A stretch of 12,732 nucleotides of DNA from Accumulibacter sp. (lineage in GTDB: Bacteria > Pseudomonadota > Gammaproteobacteria > Burkholderiales > Rhodocyclaceae): assembly GCA_003538495.1 (NCBI GenBank), contig DPSD01000037.1, positions 1 to 12,732 on the forward strand. Reading direction: 5' to 3'. Under the pieces are notes generated by a model. It made no database searches and had not been told where the DNA came from. It was given only the letters and a program-made list of their open reading frames with translations. Each line of letters starts with the position of its first letter. Positions within the stretch are counted from its first letter, which is position 1. A program made the translations under genes and the position numbers. Below, one piece after another: positions 1-8,825 of the stretch.

Positions 1-3000
1 CCGTCCATGCGCGGCATCTCGATGTCTACCAGCAGCACGTCGGGGATCACTGCGACCAGTTGCTCGAGCGCATCGACGCCGTCCTTGGCGGTCATCACCT
101 GGTATCGTTCGCGCGCCAGCAGGCGACTGGTGATCTTGCGCACGGTCAGCGAGTCGTCGACGATCATCACCGTCGGCAGGGTGGCGGTGACCGTGTCGGC
201 GGCCGTCGCCTGGCGCACCGTCGGCACCGGCGGGACCGTCGGTGCGGTGCGTGGACGACTACCCAGAGCAACCGGATTCAGGATCAGCAAGACCTGCCCG
301 TTGCCGAGAACGGTTGCGCCGGCCACGCCGATGACCCGGGCCAGTTGCGGTCCGATGTTCTTGACCACGATTTCCTGATTGCCGAGGACCTCATCGACCT
401 GCAAGGCAATTCTGCGGGTACCGCTGCGCAGCAGCAGGACCCAGTACTGGTGGTGCCTTTCCGGCAGTGCCCGCGGGTCACCGAGAAGGTGCGGCAGGTA
501 GTGGAACGGATACTGGTTGTTGGTCCATACGGCGGCTCCCGCCTCGCGGATTCGGGTCAGCCCCTTTTCCTTGAGATCCAGCACCTGCTCGATCATTGCC
601 GCGGGGATTGCGTACTGGCGGTGGCCAGAGCGAACCAGCAAGGCTTTGGTTACCGCCAGAGTCAGCGGCAGGTAGAGGCGGAAGGTGGTCCCCTGGTCGG
701 GGCGAGAGAGAACTTCGATCCGCCCGCCAAGGCTGGTCACCGCGCTCTTCAGGACGTCCATGCCGATTCCCCGGCCAGCCAGGCGCGACACGCCGCTGGC
801 GGTCGAGATCCCGGGGGCGAAAATCATCTCGATCACCTGCGCTTCGTCGGCGGCTTCGTCCCTGGTCAGCAGGCCGGCCGCCAGGCCTCGTTCGCGCAAC
901 CGTTGCAGGTCGAGGCCGGCGCCATCGTCGGCAAAAGAGACAATGACCTCGTTGCCCTCCTGGGTCAGCGTCAGCGACAGTTCGCCAATTTCCGGCTTGC
1001 CCTTGGCCAGACGAGCCGGCGCGTCTTCCAGTCCGTGCGCAATGGCGTTACGGAGCATGTGTTCAAGCGGCGCCAGCATCTTGTCGAGAACGGTTCGGTC
1101 GAGTTGCAACTGAGCACCGCTGATTTCCAGATTGGCGCGCTTGCCAAGCTCCTTGCCGGCCTGCCGAACGATCCGGTAGAGACGATCGGCGATGCTGGCG
1201 AACGGCACCATGCGTACCGACATCAGCTCCTGCTGGACTTCGCGGTTCAGACGCGACTGGGCGAGGATCGCGGCGTTGGCGTCGTCCAGATTCTTCAACA
1301 GATTCTGCTGTACGGTAGCCACGTCGTTGACCGACTCGGCCATCATCCGTGTCAGCTCCTGAAAACGCGTGAAGCGATCGAATTCGAGGGGATCGAAGTC
1401 GGCCTGACGGCGATCATCGGCGAGCGCGGTGCGCGACTGCATCTGCAACTCGGCCTGCAGTTCAATATCGCGCAACTGCCGGCGCAGGCGGATTACGTTC
1501 TCGGTCAGGTCGAGCAAGGAACCCTTGATGGCGCGCATCTCGCCTTCGATCCGGGAACGCGCAATCGACAATTCGCCGGCTTCGTTGACCAGGCGATCGA
1601 TCAGGTCGGCGCGTACACGCAGCAGCGCGCGCTGTCCGGTGCCTTCGGCGTCTGCGTCGTGCTGCTCCGGCTGGCCTGCCGGGGCGCCCTGATCAGCGGC
1701 CGTGCCGAGGGCGTCGGCGTCGACCGTACGCTCCACCGCCAGATCGGAAGCAGTCGCGTCGGATACCTCGACCGGTGCGTCGGCAGACTCGCCGCGCTGC
1801 AGGTGTTCGACGATCTGCACAATGACGTCGAAGGCGTTGTCGAGATCGTCAATCAGTTCGAGCGGCGCGCCACCCGCCTGCTGCGCTTCAGCCATGCGCG
1901 TTTCGATGGCGTGCGTCAGTTCGCCAAGGTTCATCGCTCCGGCCATTCGAGCGCTGCCCTTTAGGGTATGAAACAGGCGCGCCAGTCGACGAACGACGTC
2001 GGTGTCGGAAGGGTTGTTTCGCCACGAGCGCAATTGCGTCGCGATGCTCTGGGTGAGGTCGAGTGCTTCCTCCAGAAACAGTGGCAGCAGTTGCTCGTCG
2101 AGTTCGTCCTGCATTTCCGGAATGGTGATCGCCACCCCGCCGGCGGTCGGCACTGCTGCCAGTGAAGGCGCGCCGGTCGGCAGCGACGGTGGTGACGCAA
2201 GCGGCTCCTGCTCGTCGTCGGCGTCGGCGAACGCCGCCGGCTGCTCGACGAATTGCTCCGGGTACAGTGCCTCAAGCGCCTCGACCAGCGAGTGCCTTGC
2301 TTCGGGCTGCTGGTCGGCGGCGATTTCGTGCAGCATCACGGCGAGGGCGGCTATTGCCTGGCGGACGGTTTCGAGCGCTTCTGGATGATCGGGATGGGCG
2401 GTGTGATTGCGCCGTAACAGCGCGCGTTCGAGGGCTACGCCGAGTCGGTTGACGGCCTCGATGCCGACCGTTCCGGCGATGCCGCCCAGGGTGTGGGCGG
2501 CGCGATACATTTCGTGTGCGGTGGGGGCGGCGGGATCAGCGTCAAGGATCAGCAGCCCACTCTGCAGGGTAGCGAGGTGTCCCCCGGCTTCCTCGTTGAA
2601 GATTTCGGCCAGCGCTGGTGCGATCGACAGCCGCACGAAGGTCTCGGAAGAATCGCCTTCGGTTTTCGTCTCTGTCTCGGCGATGCGGGTTGAATCGTCA
2701 GCGGCGCTGGCCTGCGCAGCCGCCTGTTCGGTTGCGAGCGGCAAGTCGACGACGCTCTCGCTGCCGCGTCTGAGGGCCTCCGCGAGCGCGATCAAGCCCA
2801 CTGCATCCGGTGCCTGGCCGTGGCCGGCTTTCAGGTACGCCACCCAGGCGACAAAAACGGCGCATGCCTGGCCGAGCAGTTCGAGGATCGCTGGCGTGAC
2901 CTCGTGCTCCTGACGCAGCCAGAGGTTGAGCAGTTGCTCGACCGACCAGGCCGCTTCACCCAGATCCTTGAGGCCGACCATCCGGCCACTGCCCTTGAGC

Positions 3001-5174
3001 GTGTGTACCGAGCGGCGCAGCGCGGTCAGCACCTCGACGTCGTGCGGCTGCGATTGCAGGAGCTGGAAATTTCGACTCATGCTCGCCAGAACCTCGGCCG
3101 CTTCCTCGATGAAGATCTCCAGGATCTCTGCGTCGAGTTCTTCGCTACTGGCCTGCGAGAGCTGGATCGTTTCTGCCGACGGTTGCGGTGTCTCGGGCGC
3201 CCGCGGCACGAGCACGGCCATCGTCTGATCGATCTGGCGGGTTGCATCGCCACCGGCAAGCAGCGTCGCGAGCAGCTGTTTGCTCTGCTCGCCGAGCGCT
3301 TTGTCGCCAACCAGGTCGGCGTCCTTCTGCAGCGCCATGAGACCGTGCTGCACTTCCTGGCGCAGGCGTGCATCGTCGGCTCGCACCCTGAAGTCCGCCA
3401 GCGAGGCGTGCAGCGCTAGTTTGCGCTGGTCAAGTTCCCTCTCCACGCTGGTCGCCGGAGGCTTGCCGATCGATGTCCGGGCGGTGCCGGACTGCATGTT
3501 GTCGACGAACGCCGCGAAGTCGGTCGCACCGTGTTGCAGCGCGTCGACAAAGAATCCGATCAGCGACAACTGCTCGGCAAGGCGCTCGAAGTCAGCCTCT
3601 TGCCGCTTGTAGTCCGGTGTCGCGAAGGTTCTGATGTCTTGCGCGCACTGTTGCAGAACGGCAACCGCTGCATCGTGGCGCATCATCGTCAGCGCACCAA
3701 TCACCTGGCGGATCGGGTTTTCCAGGCCGTCCAGATCGGTTTGCTTGTCGACATCACGGAAGAAGCCATCAAGGACCTGTTCGATTTGCGTCAGGTTGCT
3801 CTGAATCTCCCTGGCAACCTGGCTGATCAGCAGTTTTTCCTGCACCTGCCGTGACATTTCGTCGAGCAAGGGCAGTTCGGACTCCGGTGGCGGTGGATTT
3901 CCGCCAAGGCATGCACGAATCCGGTCGACCATCACCTCGACCTGATGCGTGAAGCTGCTGTCCAGGTACTGGATGTTGCCCTGCGCGTGTTGCGCAAGGA
4001 GGATCGCGGTGGCCGTTTCCATGGCCAGCGCTTCCGTTTGTCCCGACGGCGTGCGGGTGAGGAAGCTGGCCACCTCGGCGATCGCCTGCACGAGGCGCTG
4101 ATAGTCCGCGTGACCCAGGTCCTCGACCACCGCCGACAGCGCAACGGTATTGGTGTGGAAGCTTGGCAGGGCCTGTGTCGTGCCGGCGCAGAACCTGTTC
4201 CAGGATTCCTCGGTGGCGGCAATGGTCTCACGCAAGCGGCGGCGGACGGCCTCCACCGCGACCGGCGCCTCTGGTGAGGTCTCGGGCATCAGGGCCGTCA
4301 ACTGGTACGCTTCCTTGACGCGGCGCACGGCACGATGGTCGCTGTCGGCGCTGGCGACGAGATACAGCGCATCGCGCATCAGGCGTTCGGCGACGTTGTT
4401 CGAGCCTTCAAGCAGGCGGCGTATCTGCAGGTCGATGCGCGTGCATAGTTGCCGGGCATCGGCGTCCGGTGCCAGCACGCGTTCAGCGAGGGCCGACAGG
4501 AAGGCGGTCGCTACCCACCAGAACGAGCGGGCCGAAGGCAGCTCCTGGATGGCTTCGATGCGCTTGACGGCGTCCAGCATTTCCGGCACCCCGGCGCCGT
4601 CTTGCGGAGCGCGCAACCACGACAGCAGGCCGCGCTGGAAATGCGCCCGCTGCTGACGCAGGCGCCGCTGAAGCTCGCCGTGGCCGATCTTCGGCGTACC
4701 GCCAGCGCGACGCGGTGGCTGGACCTGGAGGTTGGGGAAAAAGAGGTCCGTCGGGGTGACACGTTCTTGCCCACGTGCCGTCTGCAGCGCGCGGTAGAGG
4801 GGCAAAAGCCGTAGCGGCTGATTTGGCTGGCCGCCAAGCAGATCGTCCAGATAGTGGCGCAGATCGGCCATCGCGCGGCGCGCCAGGTCAATGACCTCGG
4901 GCGTGGCCGGCAGGCGCTGCTGTTCGACCTCCTCAAGCAGCGACTCCAGCGCTTCGGCATACTGGGTGACGCCATCAAGACCGACGATGGTCAGTGCTCC
5001 CTGCACCTGGTGCAGGTGGGTGCGGCAGAACCTGACCTGGGTGCGATCGCCGCTCTCGTCGATCGCGCTCGCGGCGAACTCTTGCAGCGCTTTGTCGGCG
5101 CGCTCCAGCGCGAGGTCGATCTCGCTCTTGACCCAGGTCAGCGGGCCGATATCGAAGTTCGTCGGTGCATTCAT
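1..5174 (-). CDS. chpA: ChpA/PilL-type hybrid CheA histidine kinase with several Hpt domains (C-terminus cut by window)
   Basis: This is the central kinase of the type IV pilus chemosensory (Pil-Chp) pathway: it autophosphorylates on Hpt histidines and passes phosphate to PilG/PilH-type receivers in the cytoplasm. One frame stays open for 1,724 codons from ATG 5174 to the left edge, with no stop. Seen in order: a degenerate N-terminal Hpt (His55, motif HQVQGALTIVG); a long helical region without clear Hpt motifs, about residues 110-670; Hpt with HTLKGSGRMVG (His724); Hpt with HTLGGIAGTVG (His894); Hpt with HTLKGSARMAG (His1069); an Asp/Ala-rich linker; dimerisation helices from about 1186; HATPase with N box around Asn1376, DDGAG from 1416 and GRGIGMD 1467-1473; CheW-like domain about 1508-1635; receiver with Asp1673/1674 and phosphoacceptor Asp1717 in LLVDIEMPRMDG. 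Roughly 60-70 receiver residues should lie beyond the window. GGAGAGG lies 9 nt before the ATG, and the gap after pilJ is 40 bp. The family name is secure; chpA versus pilL is only naming usage. Confidence 0.95.
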   Translation of the reverse strand, partial: MNAPTNFDIGPLTWVKSEIDLALERADKALQEFAASAIDESGDRTQVRFCRTHLHQVQGALTIVGLDGVTQYAEALESLLEEVEQQRLPATPEVIDLARRAMADLRHYLDDLLGGQPNQPLRLLPLYRALQTARGQERVTPTDLFFPNLQVQPPRRAGGTPKIGHGELQRRLRQQRAHFQRGLLSWLRAPQDGAGVPEMLDAVKRIEAIQELPSARSFWWVATAFLSALAERVLAPDADARQLCTRIDLQIRRLLEGSNNVAERLMRDALYLVASADSDHRAVRRVKEAYQLTALMPETSPEAPVAVEAVRRRLRETIAATEESWNRFCAGTTQALPSFHTNTVALSAVVEDLGHADYQRLVQAIAEVASFLTRTPSGQTEALAMETATAILLAQHAQGNIQYLDSSFTHQVEVMVDRIRACLGGNPPPPESELPLLDEMSRQVQEKLLISQVAREIQSNLTQIEQVLDGFFRDVDKQTDLDGLENPIRQVIGALTMMRHDAAVAVLQQCAQDIRTFATPDYKRQEADFERLAEQLSLIGFFVDALQHGATDFAAFVDNMQSGTARTSIGKPPATSVERELDQRKLALHASLADFRVRADDARLRQEVQHGLMALQKDADLVGDKALGEQSKQLLATLLAGGDATRQIDQTMAVLVPRAPETPQPSAETIQLSQASSEELDAEILEIFIEEAAEVLASMSRNFQLLQSQPHDVEVLTALRRSVHTLKGSGRMVGLKDLGEAAWSVEQLLNLWLRQEHEVTPAILELLGQACAVFVAWVAYLKAGHGQAPDAVGLIALAEALRRGSESVVDLPLATEQAAAQASAADDSTRIAETETKTEGDSSETFVRLSIAPALAEIFNEEAGGHLATLQSGLLILDADPAAPTAHEMYRAAHTLGGIAGTVGIEAVNRLGVALERALLRRNHTAHPDHPEALETVRQAIAALAVMLHEIAADQQPEARHSLVEALEALYPEQFVEQPAAFADADDEQEPLASPPSLPTGAPSLAAVPTAGGVAITIPEMQDELDEQLLPLFLEEALDLTQSIATQLRSWRNNPSDTDVVRRLARLFHTLKGSARMAGAMNLGELTHAIETRMAEAQQAGGAPLELIDDLDNAFDVIVQIVEHLQRGESADAPVEVSDATASDLAVERTVDADALGTAADQGAPAGQPEQHDADAEGTGQRALLRVRADLIDRLVNEAGELSIARSRIEGEMRAIKGSLLDLTENVIRLRRQLRDIELQAELQMQSRTALADDRRQADFDPLEFDRFTRFQELTRMMAESVNDVATVQQNLLKNLDDANAAILAQSRLNREVQQELMSVRMVPFASIADRLYRIVRQAGKELGKRANLEISGAQLQLDRTVLDKMLAPLEHMLRNAIAHGLEDAPARLAKGKPEIGELSLTLTQEGNEVIVSFADDGAGLDLQRLRERGLAAGLLTRDEAADEAQVIEMIFAPGISTASGVSRLAGRGIGMDVLKSAVTSLGGRIEVLSRPDQGTTFRLYLPLTLAVTKALLVRSGHRQYAIPAAMIEQVLDLKEKGLTRIREAGAAVWTNNQYPFHYLPHLLGDPRALPERHHQYWVLLLRSGTRRIALQVDEVLGNQEIVVKNIGPQLARVIGVAGATVLGNGQVLLILNPVALGSRPRTAPTVPPVPTVRQATAADTVTATLPTVMIVDDSLTVRKITSRLLARERYQVMTAKDGVDALEQLVAVIPDVLLVDIEMPRMD

Positions 5175-5183
5175 CCGGGAAGG

Positions 5184-5190
5184 CCTCTCC
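5184..5190 (-). promoter_or_regulatory. Shine-Dalgarno of chpA
   Basis: The minus strand reads GGAGAGG, 9 nt upstream of ATG 5174. It supports that start and independent ribosome loading in the 40-bp gap after the pilJ stop. Confidence 0.65.
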
Positions 5191-5214
5191 AGGTCACTCT
5201 CTAGCCGCGGCTGT

Positions 5215-7380
5215 TCAGGTCACCTTGAAGCCGGCGACCGAACCCTTTAGCTCCGTGGCCAGACCGGCCAGCTCGCCAATTGCCGTCGCCGTCTTCTGGG
5301 TGCCCGCCGTGGTCTGGCCGGTGACCAGTAGTATTTCCTGCATCTTGCGGGCCACTCTGGTCGCTGATTCCGATTGCTGACGCGTGGCGCCAGCGATGGT
5401 TTCGATCAGCGCCGTCAGTTCGCTCGACACCTGACCAATCTCGGCCAGAGCCTGCCCCGCCGCGTCGGAAAGCCGGGCGCCCTCGACCACGCCACGGGTC
5501 GACTCTTCCATCGCCGAGACGGTGTCCTGAGTGTCGGTCTGGATGGTCCTGACGATCGCACCGATCTGCTTGGTCGCTTCGCCAGAACGTTCAGCGAGTC
5601 GCTGTACCTCCTCGGCGACGACCGTGAAGCCTCGCCCGGCCTCGCCGGCCGAGGCCGCCTGAATGGCCGCATTCAGCGCCAGCACGTTGGTTTGCTCGGT
5701 GATGTCCGAGATCAACTCGACGATTTCACCGATTTCCTGCGAGGATTCGCCGAGCCGCTTGATTCGCTTCGAGGTCTCCTGGATCTGGTCGCGGATCTTG
5801 TTCATGCCCTTGATCGAGTCCTCGACGGCTTGTGTTCCCTTGGCGGCTGCCGCCAGGGATTGGCGGGCAACCGTTGCCGACTGCCTGGCGTCGGTCGAAA
5901 CGTTGGTCATCGAACTCGACATGGCCAGGACCGACTGGCCCGCCGACTTGATTTCGGTGGTCTGGCGCTCGGCCGCCGAGAGCAGTTCGGTGGATGTCTG
6001 CTGGGCGATTCCGGTGGCGACGGTTACCCGGTTGGCGGCGTCGTTGATGCGCCCGACCAGGAGACGGAGTTCCTCGATGGTGTAGTTGATCGAGTCGGCG
6101 ATGGCGCCGGTGATGTCTTCCGAAACGGTGGCGGTGACGGTCAGGTCGCCGTCGGCAAGGTCGCCGAGTTCGTTCATCAGACGCAGGATCGCATCCTGAT
6201 TTTGGCGGTTGACCAGTTCCGTCTCGCGCCGGCTGCGCTCGGCCGTTTCGGCCTGGCGGCGGCTCTCCGCGAGATAGGTTCTGGCCAGCAGCAGCAACAG
6301 GGCGATGGCCAGCAGGATCAGACCGGCCAGCGCGAAGCCGTAGCCGGTGCGTTTCATGACCGTGCCCTGGTAGGCCTGGGTCAGCTGGTCGGTTGCCTCT
6401 AGCAGTTGTTCGCTGTCGCGAAAGATCTGTGAACCCGCCTGCTTGGCAATCACCAGCCGCTGCAGGTTGCCGAGGATGGCACCTACCGCGGTGTGGTACT
6501 CGGCGAAACTGGCATCTAGTTCGGTGAGCTTCTGTCGGGTATCGGGGTCGGTCGTCGCGGCGATCCGCTGCGCCTCGCTACCCTTGGTCAGCGCTTTCAG
6601 CGTGTCACGAAAAGTGTTCGTATCCTTGCCCAGCAGGAAGGCGACTTCCGAGTCGATGGCGTCGCCGACGAGCAGTGAATTGGCATTCTTTGCAATCCGC
6701 TGGGTGAGCATGACCAGCTGGTTGGCTGCCGCAATCTCGCGGATGCCGGCGCTGCTCTGCAGCTTGAGCGCGGCGATCTGTCCCGCGAGTTCCAGCAGTT
6801 GCGGGTTCTTGTCGTTGATCGAGGCGACGTCCTTGCCGAGTGAGATCAGGTTCTTCTCCATTTCCAGCAGGCGAGCGGCGTTCTTGTCGGTCTTCTCCCA
6901 GGTTTGCGCCAGGGCCAGCAATTGTGGTTCGACGCTGCCCGGTGACGCCGGGACGTCGGTGCCGGCCAGTTCGCCGCCGTTGGTCAGCCTCTCAAGCTGC
7001 GTTGCGAAACTGTCACGCGAGTCCCTGAGTTGCTTGAAAGCCGTCGGGTTTCCGAGCAACGCCAGGCTGGACGCCTTCGCCAGTCGCTGTGACAGCATCC
7101 CCATGTCACCGGTGGCGGCGATGTACGCGGTGCCGTAGGCCGACTTGCGGTCGTCCCGGTAGATGACAATGGCGATGATCAGCATGATCAGCAGAAGGGC
7201 TCCACCGAGAATCTGCAGTTGTTTCGCAACCGGATAACGGTTGAGCAGAGGCGGGGAAAACGGGGTCGAACCGTCGCTCTCCGGCTCGTCTGGATCCATG
7301 ATCGTGCGAGCCACCAAAGTCTCGCCTGCCGGGTCCGTCGTACGGGACAAGAAGCCCGGCAGCTTGGATTTGAACGTCAT
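5215..7380 (-). CDS. pilJ: PilJ, methyl-accepting chemotaxis receptor of the type IV pilus pathway
   Basis: Inner-membrane receptor that senses a pilus- or surface-related signal and controls ChpA through PilI. The 721-residue protein has a cytoplasmic N-terminal stretch of about 54 residues, TM1 at about 56-74, a periplasmic domain at about 75-345, TM2 at about 347-367, a HAMP-like segment at about 370-440 and a long signalling coiled coil to the C-terminus. The periplasmic part carries two related helices, MLSQRLAK (95-102) and MLTQRIAK (224-231), the duplicated motif of PilJ-type sensor domains. The hairpin tip spans about 561-586 ([24 protein letters not shown] is split by the turn) and matches the MCP kinase-contact consensus, with the PilJ-like IQA variant in place of the VEA seen in Tar/Tsr. 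There is no C-terminal CheR/CheB-binding pentapeptide; the protein ends in AGFKVT. A GGAGAAG Shine-Dalgarno sits 4 nt before the ATG. Confidence 0.95.
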   Translation of the reverse strand: MTFKSKLPGFLSRTTDPAGETLVARTIMDPDEPESDGSTPFSPPLLNRYPVAKQLQILGGALLLIMLIIAIVIYRDDRKSAYGTAYIAATGDMGMLSQRLAKASSLALLGNPTAFKQLRDSRDSFATQLERLTNGGELAGTDVPASPGSVEPQLLALAQTWEKTDKNAARLLEMEKNLISLGKDVASINDKNPQLLELAGQIAALKLQSSAGIREIAAANQLVMLTQRIAKNANSLLVGDAIDSEVAFLLGKDTNTFRDTLKALTKGSEAQRIAATTDPDTRQKLTELDASFAEYHTAVGAILGNLQRLVIAKQAGSQIFRDSEQLLEATDQLTQAYQGTVMKRTGYGFALAGLILLAIALLLLLARTYLAESRRQAETAERSRRETELVNRQNQDAILRLMNELGDLADGDLTVTATVSEDITGAIADSINYTIEELRLLVGRINDAANRVTVATGIAQQTSTELLSAAERQTTEIKSAGQSVLAMSSSMTNVSTDARQSATVARQSLAAAAKGTQAVEDSIKGMNKIRDQIQETSKRIKRLGESSQEIGEIVELISDITEQTNVLALNAAIQAASAGEAGRGFTVVAEEVQRLAERSGEATKQIGAIVRTIQTDTQDTVSAMEESTRGVVEGARLSDAAGQALAEIGQVSSELTALIETIAGATRQQSESATRVARKMQEILLVTGQTTAGTQKTATAIGELAGLATELKGSVAGFKVT

Positions 7381-7451
7381 TTTGCTTCTCCGGTTACTCG
7401 GGATCTACGGGGTGGCTGGTTGCCGTCGAGCGTCTGTCCGGGGCCGGGGGC

Positions 7452-7964
7452 TCACACGCCAATGTCCATGAACGTTTCGTCAGCCAGCAGCTCGCGCACC
7501 TTGAGTTTCTTCCAGCGACGTCCTTCGTTGTCGGTGTACGATTCAGGCGCCCAGGTCGGTGCCGTCGGATCCGGCGCTTCGCAATTCAAGGCCTCGATAT
7601 TGCGCAGACCGATCATGCGGGTGACCAGCAAGGCGGCGTTGCTACCATGGCGGGTACCGATCAACAGCAGCCGCGAGCTGGCATTCTGCGGGGTCGCTTC
7701 CTTGCCGAGAAAGGCCGAGAAGTCGACCGCCGAATACAGGTTGCCGCGAATGTTGGCGATGCCGGCGAACCACGGCCTGGTCAGCGGGACGGTGGTCAGA
7801 GGGGTGAGCGGGACAATTTCGCCCGAGTCCGCCAGGTCAAGAAGCCAGTAGTCGCTTGCACCGGCCTGAATGCCGAGCAGTCCCGCCGCGCTCTGGTTGC
7901 CGGTACCCGCCAGCCGTGCCGCCAGGTACGACTGAAAGTCGTGCAGGCTGATCTTCTTGGTCAT
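7452..7964 (-). CDS. pilI: PilI, CheW-like coupling protein
   Basis: Adaptor that links the PilJ signalling tip to the ChpA kinase in the cytoplasm. The 170-residue protein is essentially one CheW domain. The most conserved stretch is PWFAGIANIRGNLYSAVDF (64-82), the loop typical of PilI/CheW proteins. It lies 15 bp after the pilH stop and 71 bp before the pilJ start, in the usual pilG-pilH-pilI-pilJ order. An AAGG Shine-Dalgarno immediately precedes ATG 7964. The CheW assignment is secure; calling it PilI rests on gene order and similarity to that subgroup. Confidence 0.93.
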   Translation of the reverse strand: MTKKISLHDFQSYLAARLAGTGNQSAAGLLGIQAGASDYWLLDLADSGEIVPLTPLTTVPLTRPWFAGIANIRGNLYSAVDFSAFLGKEATPQNASSRLLLIGTRHGSNAALLVTRMIGLRNIEALNCEAPDPTAPTWAPESYTDNEGRRWKKLKVRELLADETFMDIGV

Positions 7965-7979
7965 GCCCTTGCTACCGGT

Positions 7980-8342
7980 TCACAGCGCTGCGATTTTGGC
8001 CAGCAGCTCCTGGCCGTTGACCGGTTTGACCAGATAATCCTGGGCGCCCTGGCGCAAGCCCCAGATCTTGTCTGTCTCCTGCCCCTTGGTGGTGCAGACG
8101 ATGACCGGGATGTTCCGCGTGGCTTCGTCGCGAGTCAAGGTACGGGTTGCCTGGTAGCCGTTGAGGCCGGGCATGACGACGTCCATCAAGATCAGGTCCG
8201 GTAGCTCTCTCTTGGCCGTGGCGATGCCTTCTTCACCGCTTTCCGCGGTAAGCACCTCATAACCGCTGCTGGTAAGCAAGGCCTTCATGACGTGGCGTTC
8301 GGTCGGCGAATCGTCAACGACGAGGATTTTCTTGATGGTCAT
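7980..8342 (-). CDS. pilH: PilH, single-domain CheY-like response regulator
   Basis: Stand-alone receiver of the Pil-Chp pathway. In Pseudomonas PilH is linked to pilus retraction or acts as a phosphate sink opposing PilG. The 120-residue protein is a complete REC domain with no output domain: acidic pair Asp10/Asp11, phosphoacceptor Asp54 in LILMDVVMPGLNGYQ, switch Thr84 and Lys106 in the KP motif. ATG 8342 follows the pilG stop by 14 bp, and its GAGGAAG Shine-Dalgarno overlaps the pilG stop codon, which suggests translational coupling. It is separated from PilG by order and by the VVMPGLNGYQATR signature; swapped names are unlikely. Confidence 0.93.
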   Translation of the reverse strand: MTIKKILVVDDSPTERHVMKALLTSSGYEVLTAESGEEGIATAKRELPDLILMDVVMPGLNGYQATRTLTRDEATRNIPVIVCTTKGQETDKIWGLRQGAQDYLVKPVNGQELLAKIAAL

Positions 8343-8356
8343 CGGGGCTGGCTTCC

Positions 8357-8752
8357 TCAGGCTGGCGGTGGCGCAAAGGTGGCGACCGTCTGCAGGAGAC
8401 TGTCTTTGGTAAAAGGCTTGGTCAGGTACTGGTCCGAGCCGACCATGCGGCCGCGGGCGCGGTCAAACAGGCCATCCTTTGACGACAGCATGATTACCGG
8501 TGTGGATCGGAAACGCTGGTTTTTCTTGATCAGTGCGCAAGTCTGATAGCCGTCGAGTCGCGGCATGACGATGTCGCAGAAAATGACGGCCGGCTGGTGA
8601 TCGGAGATTTTTGCCAAAGCGTCAAAACCATCTTCAGCCAGCAGAACCTGGCAGCCGGCCTGAACGAGGAAGATCTCCGCGCTGCGCCGGATGGTATTGC
8701 TGTCATCGATAACCATGACCTTGACGCCGCGCAAGTTTGCAGCTTCAGCCAA
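8357..8752 (-). CDS. pilG: PilG, single-domain CheY-like response regulator (TTG start)
   Basis: First gene of the pil chemosensory block. PilG-type receivers accept phosphate from ChpA and promote pilus extension and, in Pseudomonas, cAMP signalling. The 131-residue protein is a lone REC domain: Asp16/Asp17, phosphoacceptor Asp60 in VIFCDIVMPRLDGYQ, switch Ser90 and Lys112 in the KPF motif. I chose the TTG start at 8752 because a strong GGAGG lies 6 nt upstream. The next in-frame ATG (Met13) would remove part of the first beta strand. It lies 90 bp downstream of the rubredoxin stop in the same direction, so it may have its own promoter or be read through. Confidence 0.93.
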   Translation of the reverse strand: MAEAANLRGVKVMVIDDSNTIRRSAEIFLVQAGCQVLLAEDGFDALAKISDHQPAVIFCDIVMPRLDGYQTCALIKKNQRFRSTPVIMLSSKDGLFDRARGRMVGSDQYLTKPFTKDSLLQTVATFAPPPA

Positions 8753-8756
8753 ATGT

Positions 8757-8763
8757 CTCCTCC
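8757..8763 (-). promoter_or_regulatory. Strong Shine-Dalgarno deciding the pilG TTG start
   Basis: The minus strand reads GGAGGAG, with the GGAGG core 6 nt before TTG 8752. No ATG or GTG is suitably placed downstream of it, so this site decides the start. Confidence 0.75.
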
Positions 8764-8802
8764 AGGGTGTGTCAGGTTATTGTTCTGCGAATGTCCCTGA
8801 TC

Positions 8803-8820
8803 CAGCAGGATTTCCTGCTG
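8803..8820. repeat. Perfect 8-bp inverted repeat upstream of pilG
   Basis: CAGCAGGA and TCCTGCTG are separated by two bases, between the rubredoxin stop and the pilG ribosome site. There is no T-tract on either side, so it does not look like an intrinsic terminator. It coincides with the transcription start expected from the TATAGT element just upstream and could be an operator or a 5'-end hairpin. Function unknown. Confidence 0.5.
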
Positions 8821-8825
8821 ACACT

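Noticed and set aside
60..1964. 634-codon open frame on the plus strand opposite the ChpA kinase core
   Set aside because: It is antisense to well-conserved CheA dimerisation, ATPase, CheW and receiver domains. Its Gln/Arg/His-rich composition shows no motifs, and such long shadows are expected in GC-rich genes.
5203..5212. 10-bp palindrome AGCCGCGGCT between pilJ and chpA
   Set aside because: It is short and GC-rich and is expected by chance here, with no accompanying promoter or terminator pattern.
5374..6402. 342-codon plus-strand frame opposite PilJ
   Set aside because: It is a composition shadow rich in Gly, Arg, Leu and Gln with no domain. The opposite strand is a clear MCP signalling domain.
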